From a virus: a DNA stretch of 22,097 nucleotides. Below, one piece after another: positions 6,929 through 14,210 of this stretch. The notes below the pieces were generated by a model that was not told the origin of the DNA, searched no databases, and saw nothing but the letters and a program-made list of their open reading frames with translations. The first letter of the stretch is position 1; each line of letters opens with the position of its first letter. The stretch covers positions 1 to 22,097 of IMG/VR virus record IMGVR_UViG_3300007511_000173. One strand, written 5' to 3'. The position numbers and the translations under genes were made by a program.

Positions 6929-7531
6929 TTAGTCTCTCAGGATACTATCGATTAAGTTGATAATTTTATTACTTTTTTCAACCTGCTCATTCACAAGCTT
7001 GCTTTCGCTAAGAGCCATAAACGCATTCGGTGTCGAAGGCTCTGAGACAATGTCGAAGCAAATCAATTGAAAGTCATCCTCTACAATTGTTTGTCCCTGG
7101 TGCTCTTTTACGGATCCCATGCCGCGAGATGAGATGCCAATCTTGACGCCGGCGTCTACCAGCGAGCGAAGAATCTGTCCAGCCGGGGTGGCGAGAACCT
7201 TGCATTTACCCATCACAGCCGGTCCATCCATCCAGATATCTACAACCATATGAGAAACATTGGCTAAGTTAATAATAGAAGACTCCGGGTGGTCTAGTTC
7301 CCCTAGCGCCCGATTATCTTTAACCATCTCGGAGTATTTCTTTACTTCGCGCTCCATAATATCAGGCGGATACATGCGCTGATTTCCATTGAGGACACCA
7401 CCTTCTTGGAGCTTGCCCGTAATGAACATGGCATTGTTTTCCCGAATTTCTCTCTTCTCGGCTTCCGTCAGTAGATCCTGACAGACGCCGCCTTCGCATA
7501 GTTCATAAAATTCTCGGAGAAGTTGTGCCAT
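6929..7531 (-). CDS. 21: prohead core protease (T4 gp21-like, peptidase U9 type)
   Basis: 200 residues, close to the T4 gp21 length. Key motifs are visible: GELDHPESSIINLANVSH with the probable catalytic His81, GISSRGMGS with the probable catalytic Ser134 or Ser135, and FDIVSEPSTPNA with Asp160, in the herpesvirus-type protease order. This enzyme cleaves scaffold and capsid proteins inside the prohead before packaging, and itself. The gene lies downstream of portal and terminase, as in T4-like phages, although four or five small genes separate it from portal where T4 has only two (67 and 68). The start at 7531 lies 6 nt after the upstream stop and its SD is weak, so translation probably depends on coupling. 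Assignment is strong from motifs and context. Confidence 0.9.
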   Translation of the reverse strand: MAQLLREFYELCEGGVCQDLLTEAEKREIRENNAMFITGKLQEGGVLNGNQRMYPPDIMEREVKKYSEMVKDNRALGELDHPESSIINLANVSHMVVDIWMDGPAVMGKCKVLATPAGQILRSLVDAGVKIGISSRGMGSVKEHQGQTIVEDDFQLICFDIVSEPSTPNAFMALSESKLVNEQVEKSNKIINLIDSILRD

Positions 7532-7537
7532 TGTTTA

Positions 7538-8023
7538 TTACCGGTCCGAATTCACCTGGGACGCCATGAGCAAAATCAGAGCAAGTGCTCCCAGAGCGAC
7601 CCCGCCGGACAGTCCTAGGGTTGTCATTGCGGCCGTAGATTTTGCGGCTGCAGCTGCGACCGATGGGAGAAATCCCGCGACGGCAAGTGCATTTCCCTCA
7701 ATTGCCGCGGCTATTCCGCCGATGCCGAGTGCGGCTGAGCCGGCCATGGCGGCCGTGGCTGCTGACTCCAAATCCTGGGACTGTGGTCCCAGCTCGTTAA
7801 TCTGTCCACCTTCAGCTGCTTGTTGGGCGATCGCTTGAATTTCAGGATTTGCTGTCTGCTCTTCAACAAAGTCCATGACGGCCGGCACCTTCATGAGTGC
7901 CAGTGCCATATCCTTAATGTCTTCGATGTTGCCTAGTCCGGGGACATCATCCCCCTCCCGCAATACTGTCTCGTGCAAGAAGTACCTTGGATCTATTCGT
8001 TTTACATTTTTTCTGCGCGCCAT
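7538..8023 (-). CDS. Ala-rich membrane protein in the head operon, unknown function
   Basis: 161 residues with SD AAAGGAATAATATT before the ATG. The N-terminal 90 residues are soluble and begin MARRKNVKRIDPRYFLHE, with acidic and helical stretches (NIEDIKDMALALMK). Residues about 88-126 are a long Ala/Gly-rich hydrophobic stretch and 134-155 a second one (LGLSGGVALGALALILLMAS), giving two or three probable membrane segments and a short polar tail. Holins can look like this, but the long N-terminal domain and the place between protease and portal genes fit a head-assembly or membrane-docking protein as well. No family is recognised. Confidence 0.65.
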   Translation of the reverse strand: MARRKNVKRIDPRYFLHETVLREGDDVPGLGNIEDIKDMALALMKVPAVMDFVEEQTANPEIQAIAQQAAEGGQINELGPQSQDLESAATAAMAGSAALGIGGIAAAIEGNALAVAGFLPSVAAAAAKSTAAMTTLGLSGGVALGALALILLMASQVNSDR

Positions 8024-8027
8024 AATA

Positions 8028-8095
8028 TTATTCCTTTAAAGTAGTCAACTGCCTGAGCAGCATCGTCGAACTGGTTGGATCATCCATTTTTTCAT
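8028..8095 (-). CDS. possible tiny gene, with A6 slip site or alternative start
   Basis: Between the 106-residue and 161-residue genes, a very strong SD (AGGAGG) lies 9 nt before an ATG at 8095 whose ATGA overlaps the upstream stop. That frame gives only 16 codons. Six A residues follow the ATG. A -1 slip there, or one extra A, joins it to a second frame (ATG at 8087, MDDPTSSTMLLRQLTTLKE, stop at 8028) that ends exactly at the next gene's SD. It could be a 16-, 19- or 22-residue peptide, or only a coupling leader. Low confidence as a protein; the initiation signal is clear. Confidence 0.35.
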
Positions 8096-8412
8096 GATTG
8101 CTCACCTCCTTTGTGGACCACACGGATCCCGTAATCCTCGACCAACATACTCAAAAAGTATGATGTTCCAGCACTAATACAACCGCACATAAATGCTGTC
8201 ATAGGCTGATTGCTAAAACTAAATAGTTCTGTATATGGACTTATGCCCCACAGAAACACACCGACCCAAAATCCCATACACAAGTGGCAATGGAATAAGC
8301 GGCCGAAGCCACCCCAGGAAGCACACTCTGGGCGTATCTTATTAAAGATATGTCCATGTATAATAATAAATGTCATGCCGTAAGCGGCAAGTATAAAATG
8401 TAGTAATTCCAC
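8092..8412 (-). CDS. small membrane protein with CxxC motif
   Basis: 106 residues from a GTG at 8412, one base after the upstream TAG (TAG-A-GTG). I chose this over a longer frame starting at 8586 because the extra 58 residues only overlap the upstream gene in another frame and are Arg/Ser-rich. The protein starts MELLHFILAAYGMTFIIIHG (membrane segment 1), then has HCHLCMGFWVGVFLWGI (Cys42 and Cys45 plus membrane segment 2), and a third hydrophobic region with two more Cys (FMCGCISAGTSYFLSMLV, about 74-91). The C..CxGFWVG arrangement recalls a small membrane family seen in T4-like phages (DUF1360-like from memory), of unknown function. The four Cys could bind metal or form disulphides. Confidence 0.7.
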   Translation of the reverse strand: MELLHFILAAYGMTFIIIHGHIFNKIRPECASWGGFGRLFHCHLCMGFWVGVFLWGISPYTELFSFSNQPMTAFMCGCISAGTSYFLSMLVEDYGIRVVHKGGEQS

Positions 8413-8413
8413 T

Positions 8414-8920
8414 CTAATACCTATTGCGGAGGGGACTGTAGTAGTAACCCGGGGACTGCGAGCCCTTCTGGGCATACTGCGGCACTTCGCCATACTCGGT
8501 AGAATCACGATCGTCGGGATGCGTGTACATATCTTCAACTTCTTTCTCGTACTGATCGGCGACGCGCTCGTTCTCTGCTTCCTCAATGAGAAACTCAGTT
8601 ATAACGAAAACTGCAGCCTGTAGTGGATTAACTTCTGTGTTCTCAAAGATATCCGCCTCAAGGGATCGGAACACATGTCCTCCCTGAACCGATGCGCGGT
8701 CGACGATACCTTTATCTGCTAAAAGCTCAAACAGGCGATTTTGATAATCATAAACATCTTCAGTGGCGGTTGTCTTGGGAAAGCTCACAACTTTATTTTG
8801 TTCCGGCATTACAGCAATATCAATCTTTTTGTGATCCATGATCAACAAAGAACCATCGAGTCCCTTGCGCGCATTAATTTCTATGGTCGCCTGAGGTCCA
8901 CCGATCTTAATTTTAATCAT
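8414..8920 (-). CDS. conserved-looking hypothetical protein of the head operon
   Basis: 168 residues. The ATG overlaps the upstream stop (ATGA). The N-terminal half looks like a small alpha/beta fold (MIKIKIGGPQATIEINARKG, SLLIMDHKKIDIAVMPEQNKVVSF), the middle is helical and acidic (FVITEFLIEEAENERVADQYEKEVEDM), and the C-terminal 40 residues are polar, rich in Tyr, Ser, Gln and Pro, and probably disordered. No Cys cluster, signal peptide or membrane segment. Position just after portal and the 267-residue gene suggests a role in prohead assembly, as for T4 genes 67/68, but there is no sequence evidence for that. Confidence 0.65.
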   Translation of the reverse strand: MIKIKIGGPQATIEINARKGLDGSLLIMDHKKIDIAVMPEQNKVVSFPKTTATEDVYDYQNRLFELLADKGIVDRASVQGGHVFRSLEADIFENTEVNPLQAAVFVITEFLIEEAENERVADQYEKEVEDMYTHPDDRDSTEYGEVPQYAQKGSQSPGYYYSPLRNRY

Positions 8921-9720
8921 TTTAAAGCCAGCTCCCGAACTAATTCTTGGGTTTGCAAAACCTTGTTTAGGTCTGTATCTACAAAGTCTCTCTTTCGAAA
9001 GCCCTCAAGATACTCTACTACCTCTGTTATCTTGGTAGAGACCGACCGTGATTTACTATCGTGTGCCGACAGCGTGGCCTTAAGCCGGCGAAGCTCTTCA
9101 TTAAGATAAAGCCTGAGTTCAAATCCCTCGTCCGCAAAACTCGTGATATAACGATTTAATAAGTCTTTTTGCTCGGAAAGCAGGTTGGTGTACTTATCAT
9201 TAAACTTGTTAATAAATGAATTATATGTTAGATTGTCCAGAGGCTGCAGGGTATCATCAGCTCTCGTTGAGGGCGCGGACGACATTCTGTCTACGATCAT
9301 CTGTTCGAATAGGACTCTTTTCTTAACGGCGGCTTTAGAATTAAAAATAGCGTTTACCGAAGCTAAAGATTTAAAATTAGGAACAAAGTTCCCCCATACA
9401 TCCGGGCTGACTTCCTTATTAATTGCAGCGATAATCCTACTTTGAGCACTAAAGATACTATTTTCATCCAGCGCTTGGTGTGCCACCTTAGTTTCATGGA
9501 GCAGTCGTTCTGCTACTTTCGGATGTATATTAACGGTCTCCAACAAAGCTGTGTATAACTCTAGCTCTTGTGCTAGGATGCACCCCTTGGAAAAGAACTC
9601 TTTAAGTATCGAGCCGATCTTCTGTTTGGTAGCTCGGTCTTTATTGACAACAGCTCTAGTGAGCTCTCGTGTTAGGGTCTCATAAATGAATGCGGTATTT
9701 CGTTTTTTATTGTGCTTCAT
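8917..9720 (-). CDS. helical head-operon protein, unknown function
   Basis: 267 residues; the start overlaps the portal gene by 14 nt and the stop overlaps the next ATG. The sequence is mostly charged alpha-helix: MKHNKKRNTAFIYETLTREL, a Lys-rich segment (KDRATKQKIGSILKEFF), a central region (FNSKAAVKKRVLFEQMIVDRM), and C-terminal coiled-coil-like stretches (LYLNEELRRLKATLSAHD and STKITEVVEYLEGFRKRDF). No catalytic motif or membrane segment. Its place directly after portal, as T4 genes 67 and 68 are placed, and its helical nature would suit a prohead core or scaffold protein. This is context-based inference only. Confidence 0.65.
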   Translation of the reverse strand: MKHNKKRNTAFIYETLTRELTRAVVNKDRATKQKIGSILKEFFSKGCILAQELELYTALLETVNIHPKVAERLLHETKVAHQALDENSIFSAQSRIIAAINKEVSPDVWGNFVPNFKSLASVNAIFNSKAAVKKRVLFEQMIVDRMSSAPSTRADDTLQPLDNLTYNSFINKFNDKYTNLLSEQKDLLNRYITSFADEGFELRLYLNEELRRLKATLSAHDSKSRSVSTKITEVVEYLEGFRKRDFVDTDLNKVLQTQELVRELALK

Positions 9721-11662
9721 CTTCTTGTGCCTCTTTTTTCTCTAATTGCTCGACTAACTTCCGAACACTGCGTGTGTTTTCGAGCAGTCGGGTCTCGCTA
9801 GTATTATAAGTAGATTGTTTTTGCTCTTCCAGACCAAACCTTACGTCTGGGATATAACCCTGAGGTTTTCGGGAGCGTGAAGTCTCGCCTCGGAGTGCCT
9901 CCACATTGTGCAGCGCCTTTATCGTTTTACTATTTGGTCCCGATCGTCCGGACCGGCGTTGATCTCCTCCGCGCTGGGCTACGGTTTTATAAGAACTCTT
10001 ATCGTAGTCGCGCACATTCGCATCTCCTTCCTTCATATCATCTCGCCGCCCGGGTGCCGCCAGTAACGGGGACTCTTCTCCGGCCGGTTCTGCGCCACCG
10101 AGGTCGCCTCCAAGCTCGTCTCCCCCCAATTCGTCGCCACCCAGATCATCGCCGAGGCCCAGGTCATCGCCACCCATTTCGCCACCCAAAGCATCTTCGG
10201 CGCCTTGTTCAGTGACAGCTTCAAGAGCTTGCTGATACTTACGATCATAGAATGACTCCCGCTGGTTGCGCAGGAACTCATCATCAGAGAGTCCGAGGAT
10301 GTTGTGTCCCACCCAGCGCTTGCTGTATGTCCCTTCGGGAACAGCATTTGCAACATCAAACTTGGTACGCATGTATTCCAGCTGCTGGAGTTCTGCAAGA
10401 CGAGAAGGATTGTTAAGTTCTAATTCAAAGTTGATTAAATCGTCGCCGCGAAAGCCTAGGGTATACAAATGAACGACGCCGATCTTTTCTAGTTCAGCCA
10501 CCACGGCGCGTTGCAGTCTCTGGATTGTGCGTGCGAAACGGATATCCTTCTGGGCCAAAGTGGTCTTGTCTTCATCAGCGCCTTCTAAGTTTGTCAGATA
10601 AGCCTGCGGCACTTTAATAGCAGCAAACAACTTATCTCTCATATACTTGACATCATCAATATCATTGAGGCTCGCTGCGCCTGGGAGGGACTTGATGTCG
10701 GAACCAACACCCCCTCGCATCGGAATGAAATAATCTTCTTCAAGTGACAAAGGATTATAACGAAGGTCCACGCGACCGGTGTTAGCGTCTACCAGCTGGT
10801 TGCGCTTCATCTCAGTTTTAACTTTTTCCATATATTGGGCTACATCCTGGGGTGGAATATTGCCAACATCAATCTGAAATATGCGGCGCTCAGGTGCACG
10901 GACAACTCGGTATGCAATCATCGCATCTTCTAACAAACACAGCTGCCGCCAGATGCGGCGAGCGGGGTCCAGGACTGAGGTGCCATAAGGCGCGTGGCGG
11001 TCGTTACCCAGAATTCTGAAGTGTGCAACCTGCCAGTTCTCGAATGTCATGCCAGCGCCATTCCACTGATACTGTATATAATTTGGGTTTGTGGGATCTT
11101 GTCCCTCTAGTCGTTCCACTTCATTATTGGGCATTCCAATGACCGAGGTAACTCCCATCTCATCATCGACGTCTAGATATAGAAAAAAGTCTCCATATTT
11201 ACACATCGAGCGAGCCCAGCCGAATGCATTAAACTCAATGTTCAATACATCATAATATAAAGAATGAAGGATTGTTTTAATCTCAAGGTTAGTACACTTA
11301 ACATTTAATAGGGGCTCAAACGAATTTGAAGTTGTCATCTCGTCCGCATAAATATCTATTGCAGACGCAATCTCTGGCATGTATTCCATCTGTTCAAAAT
11401 CAATATATCGTTCTGCTCGGTTCTGACTGCGAAATGCGGCCGAGGTCAACATGTTGAAACTCTGACCCATATTATTATCAGCGCGTTTGAACTCCTGTCC
11501 GCTCATGGAACGGAAACGGTACCGATATTTATCTAAATTGCTCCGGCGGTCCTGACGAACATTTTGCTGCTGATAGTTAACCAGCGGTCCTGACAGTAAT
11601 CTCGTCAACCTCTTAAACAGAGGAGATGCGGGGTTTCTCAAATTCTTGTCGTTTCTGGCCAT
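9707..11662 (-). CDS. 20: portal vertex protein (T4 gp20-like)
   Basis: 651 residues, longer than T4 gp20 (about 520). The core carries recognisable T4-type portal segments: YIDFEQMEYMPEIASAIDIYADEM (about 86-109), APYGTSVLDPARRIWRQL (224-241), LLEDAMIAYRVVRAPERRIF (243-262) followed by IDVGNIPP, and KLFAAIKVPQAYL (344-356). The portal forms the dodecameric ring at one head vertex through which DNA enters and to which neck proteins attach. The C-terminal part from about 490 is an extension: a Gly/Asp/Glu repeat (497-524), a basic segment (QRRSGRSG), and a charged helix at the end (RSVRKLVEQLEKKEAQEDEAQ). It lies 3 nt after terminase, in the usual T4-like order. Strong assignment. Confidence 0.93.
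   Translation of the reverse strand: MARNDKNLRNPASPLFKRLTRLLSGPLVNYQQQNVRQDRRSNLDKYRYRFRSMSGQEFKRADNNMGQSFNMLTSAAFRSQNRAERYIDFEQMEYMPEIASAIDIYADEMTTSNSFEPLLNVKCTNLEIKTILHSLYYDVLNIEFNAFGWARSMCKYGDFFLYLDVDDEMGVTSVIGMPNNEVERLEGQDPTNPNYIQYQWNGAGMTFENWQVAHFRILGNDRHAPYGTSVLDPARRIWRQLCLLEDAMIAYRVVRAPERRIFQIDVGNIPPQDVAQYMEKVKTEMKRNQLVDANTGRVDLRYNPLSLEEDYFIPMRGGVGSDIKSLPGAASLNDIDDVKYMRDKLFAAIKVPQAYLTNLEGADEDKTTLAQKDIRFARTIQRLQRAVVAELEKIGVVHLYTLGFRGDDLINFELELNNPSRLAELQQLEYMRTKFDVANAVPEGTYSKRWVGHNILGLSDDEFLRNQRESFYDRKYQQALEAVTEQGAEDALGGEMGGDDLGLGDDLGGDELGGDELGGDLGGAEPAGEESPLLAAPGRRDDMKEGDANVRDYDKSSYKTVAQRGGDQRRSGRSGPNSKTIKALHNVEALRGETSRSRKPQGYIPDVRFGLEEQKQSTYNTSETRLLENTRSVRKLVEQLEKKEAQEDEAQ
10091..10174 (-). 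repeat. short tandem coding repeat in portal C-terminus
   Basis: Imperfect 15-bp units encoding GD(D/E)LG-type pentapeptides (residues 497-524 of portal). Such repeats expand and contract easily. The encoded stretch is acidic and probably flexible. Confidence 0.75.
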
Positions 11663-11665
11663 TTC

Positions 11666-13252
11666 TTATCCTTTTATCAAAGCAAGGTATTGATCATTAA
11701 ACGCCTTACCTTCTTGCGAACGTTGATTCTCTTTTGTCATTTTGTGTCCGTGCATTCCCGGGATCGTGGTCGAAATATTTGTTTTAGACGTAGAAATAGA
11801 TGACAGCATCTGCTTATCGTATTCTACATTTTTTTGACTTTCCACAATCACCGTATCTCTTACCCAACAACCAATTGCAAAGGACATCACCAAATCATCG
11901 TTATAACTGCGCATTGCCTGTGGGCGCCCTGCTTTCCAAATAAATGTTTTCATTTCTGATAGTAATCGCGTTGAGTTAATCTTAATTAGTTTGTTTCTCA
12001 TAAACTCTTCCATCTTCGCCACAATCAATGGTCGTGTTTTCGAAGACGTAGTGAAGCCGGGAATGACATTAGACTGCCACTGTGCCGCAACAGGGTCCAC
12101 ATATTGATGATCACCCTTTCGTGAATGATATAAGTTATGATACTCTTTATCCAGCAACTTTTTAAGTACCGCATAGCCTATGTTGTTGTTTTCTATAACC
12201 AACATGGGGTTACCATATTCTGATGCCACGCCATACAGGATGTCCGCAAAATCGTCGGGGGTGGGCTTGCCGACATATTCAGCTACGACTTCCATGGATT
12301 CCAGTTCCATGATATGAAAGGCGCTGTTATCTTTTCCGTCGCCTCGCGCGACATCTGCCACTATAAGATATGGTTTTGTTGCGTCATACTTCTTCCAAAT
12401 CCAATAGTTGCGGTCGAAACCAGTACGATATTCGGGACCCACCACTCTTTCCAAATACCACTGAATATCGTCGGGATGAATAACCGTCTCGCCTGAAACA
12501 TTGAAGTTACACTCTAGCTCCTGCGCAATCTGGCGTCTAGACATGTTTCTGGTTTCTTTATCAAACCAGGCTTTATCGCGGTCGGGATGAACATCCCACA
12601 AGAGCGTGGTCAGGTTGAAGGCATTTGTTCCGGCTTCGGCCTCGACGCAGTTCTGATGGAACCAGTTACCAACGCCATTAGGAGTGGAAAGAGCTATACA
12701 ACGACCACCAGTAGAGAGGGTGGGATACAGCGCGGTCCAGAGTTCGCCAAGCTTTTCAACGTGGGCGGCCTCATCAATGACGAGCAATGACAGCGCTTCC
12801 GAACGGCCTGCATCGCCTGATGTGGAAGAGCCTTTGATCTGAGATCCATTTTTTAATTCAAAGGATGTGCGATTATCAATCTCGATATCACTGATCCTCA
12901 TCCAATCCGGAAGATTCTTGATGATAGCTTTTACTTTTTTAACTAAGTTGGTGGCGGTTTGAAGTTTAGTGGCAACAACAAGGATATTCTTATCGCGATG
13001 AAAAAGCATCAGCCACGCAATATAGGCAGCTGAGATAGTAGATATCCCAAGCTGGCGCGCCTTAAGAATTATATTGAAGCGATAGTCGTTAAAGTCTCTC
13101 AGCATTTCTTGCTGATAGTCGTACGCCTTAAACGGGATCAGTCCTCTTTGGGGGTGGGAAATGCGACAATAGTTTATTGTAAAGTAAACCGGATCTTTGC
13201 CGGCCTTGACGATCTCTTTTAATATCTCTTGCTTTGTTAGCGCATTCCCCAT
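11666..13252 (-). CDS. 17: terminase large subunit (T4 gp17-like packaging ATPase/nuclease)
   Basis: 528 residues, somewhat shorter than T4 gp17 (about 610). ATPase domain: adenine-binding region with YDYQQEMLRDF (45-55), a Walker A-like KARQLGIST (64-72), Walker B LLVIDEAAH (156-164) with catalytic Glu161, and a coupling motif LSTPNG (188-193). Nuclease domain: IVADVARGDGKDNSAF with Asp300, LVIENNNIGY with Glu354, and SYNDDLVMSF with Asp452 or Asp453, an RNase H-like acidic set. It cuts concatemeric DNA and drives it into proheads through the portal encoded just downstream. The frame is intact, with no intron or homing endonuclease, which are common at this locus in other phages. Strong assignment. 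Confidence 0.95.
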   Translation of the reverse strand: MGNALTKQEILKEIVKAGKDPVYFTINYCRISHPQRGLIPFKAYDYQQEMLRDFNDYRFNIILKARQLGISTISAAYIAWLMLFHRDKNILVVATKLQTATNLVKKVKAIIKNLPDWMRISDIEIDNRTSFELKNGSQIKGSSTSGDAGRSEALSLLVIDEAAHVEKLGELWTALYPTLSTGGRCIALSTPNGVGNWFHQNCVEAEAGTNAFNLTTLLWDVHPDRDKAWFDKETRNMSRRQIAQELECNFNVSGETVIHPDDIQWYLERVVGPEYRTGFDRNYWIWKKYDATKPYLIVADVARGDGKDNSAFHIMELESMEVVAEYVGKPTPDDFADILYGVASEYGNPMLVIENNNIGYAVLKKLLDKEYHNLYHSRKGDHQYVDPVAAQWQSNVIPGFTTSSKTRPLIVAKMEEFMRNKLIKINSTRLLSEMKTFIWKAGRPQAMRSYNDDLVMSFAIGCWVRDTVIVESQKNVEYDKQMLSSISTSKTNISTTIPGMHGHKMTKENQRSQEGKAFNDQYLALIKG

Positions 13253-13260
13253 AACATCCG

Positions 13261-13812
13261 CTACTTACCTTTGCGAGTATCGTTCTTTGGGCGCTTATTC
13301 TTGGGTCCTTGGGCTAGCCAGTCCTTCACGGCTGTATCTATGTCTCTCTTCTTCGCATCCTTTTGAAGATCATCGACAGCCTTAAGTCCGCCAATACGAT
13401 AGTCGCAATGGGCCTGAACATCAGTCCGATAATTAGACATTCGCTGTACCAAGATGTGATGCTCACCTTCAAGGGTCAAGGTCAGAGTGTCGCCGGTAAT
13501 CGCTTTGTATTCTTTCTTAAGAAACTTAACAATTTCCTTTAGTTGACTAACAACCGTATCTTCAAAATCGTTCTTCTTCACATCCTTGATGAGAGTTTCT
13601 GACTGATATGTGAGCCGCATGAGGGGTCCCATGAACTTGACCTGAAAGCCATCCATGACACGACGGTCATTGATAAAATGACCCTCTTCGCGCTTGAGTC
13701 CCGCTGTGCGGGCTTTGCCGTCTGCTGCCAGGTCCGCCGAATGCGCGCCGTCCCAAGCGCCGTTTGCAGCCGCTTGATTGATTCCTTGAATTATTTCGTA
13801 TACTGTAGCCAT
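13261..13812 (-). CDS. hypothetical protein upstream of terminase
   Basis: 183 residues from the ATG at 13812, one base after the upstream stop (TAA-C-ATG), with SD AAGGA. A longer frame from 13902 only overlaps the preceding gene, so I rejected it. It starts MATVYEIIQGINQAAANGAWDG, then has GLKREEGHFINDRRVMDGF, FMGPLMRLTYQSE, a helical stretch (VSQLKEIVKFLKKEYKAITG), a beta stretch with DTLTLTLEGEHHILVQRM, and ends in a Lys/Arg-rich tail (GPKNKRPKNDTRKGK). I recall related proteins beside terminase in uncultured T4-like phages, without known function. It could be a small terminase or a virion protein; neither is shown by the sequence. Confidence 0.7.
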   Translation of the reverse strand: MATVYEIIQGINQAAANGAWDGAHSADLAADGKARTAGLKREEGHFINDRRVMDGFQVKFMGPLMRLTYQSETLIKDVKKNDFEDTVVSQLKEIVKFLKKEYKAITGDTLTLTLEGEHHILVQRMSNYRTDVQAHCDYRIGGLKAVDDLQKDAKKRDIDTAVKDWLAQGPKNKRPKNDTRKGK

Positions 13813-13813
13813 G

Positions 13814-14197
13814 TTATTGTTCCTTATTAGGTCTCCACCCGGATTTCCATTTTTCTTCTCTTCCTTCGACCCACTGTATATAGCACTTGTAGCATGCTTC
13901 AAACTTATTCATATACATATCGTCTTGGGAACGAAAAGAATATTTACGACAAACAGGACAAGTCCTATTATGGTCTCTAGTAAGTAGTTTTTGGTTTATT
14001 AAAAATCCGTCTTCTTCTACTTTGTCCTGGGCCTCAGACAATTTAGCGAACTTCTGTCGCTCTTCTAGAGACTGTTGGATGTATTCTTTTTCTTTGTCCT
14101 CGGACCAAAAACGGGCCGGGTTGTTGATTGCCTCTTCACCATACTTTTGAGTTATGGCTTTTTCTAGTTTGGCAATGTAGTTGGGGTCTTTGCTCAT
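13814..14197 (-). CDS. zinc-ribbon protein upstream of terminase
   Basis: 127 residues from the ATG at 14197 (MSKDPNYIAKLEKAITQKYG). The longer frame from 14233 runs into the end of the fibre gene and was rejected. The N-terminal half is charged and helical. The C-terminal half has RTCPVCRKYSF (Cys80, Cys83) and FEACYKCYIQWVEGREEKW (Cys102, Cys105), a CxxC-x18-CxxC pattern that very likely binds one zinc, followed by WKSGWRP. A DNA- or protein-binding role in packaging is reasonable given its place two genes before large terminase, so it is one candidate for a small terminase or packaging cofactor. No named family is recognised. Confidence 0.72.
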   Translation of the reverse strand: MSKDPNYIAKLEKAITQKYGEEAINNPARFWSEDKEKEYIQQSLEERQKFAKLSEAQDKVEEDGFLINQKLLTRDHNRTCPVCRKYSFRSQDDMYMNKFEACYKCYIQWVEGREEKWKSGWRPNKEQ

Positions 14198-14210
14198 TTT
14201 ATCTCTTTTA

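Noticed and set aside
8413-8586. N-terminal extension of the 106-residue membrane protein
   Set aside because: It would overlap the upstream gene in another frame and encodes an Arg/Ser/Thr-rich stretch; the GTG at 8412 fits the operon spacing.
9877-10398. Frames overlapping the portal C-terminal repeat on both strands
   Set aside because: They arise from the Gly/Asp repeat read in other frames; the portal frame is clear.
13813-13902. Longer start for the 183-residue protein
   Set aside because: It runs through the end of the zinc-ribbon gene; the ATG at 13812 has an SD and lies one base after the upstream stop.
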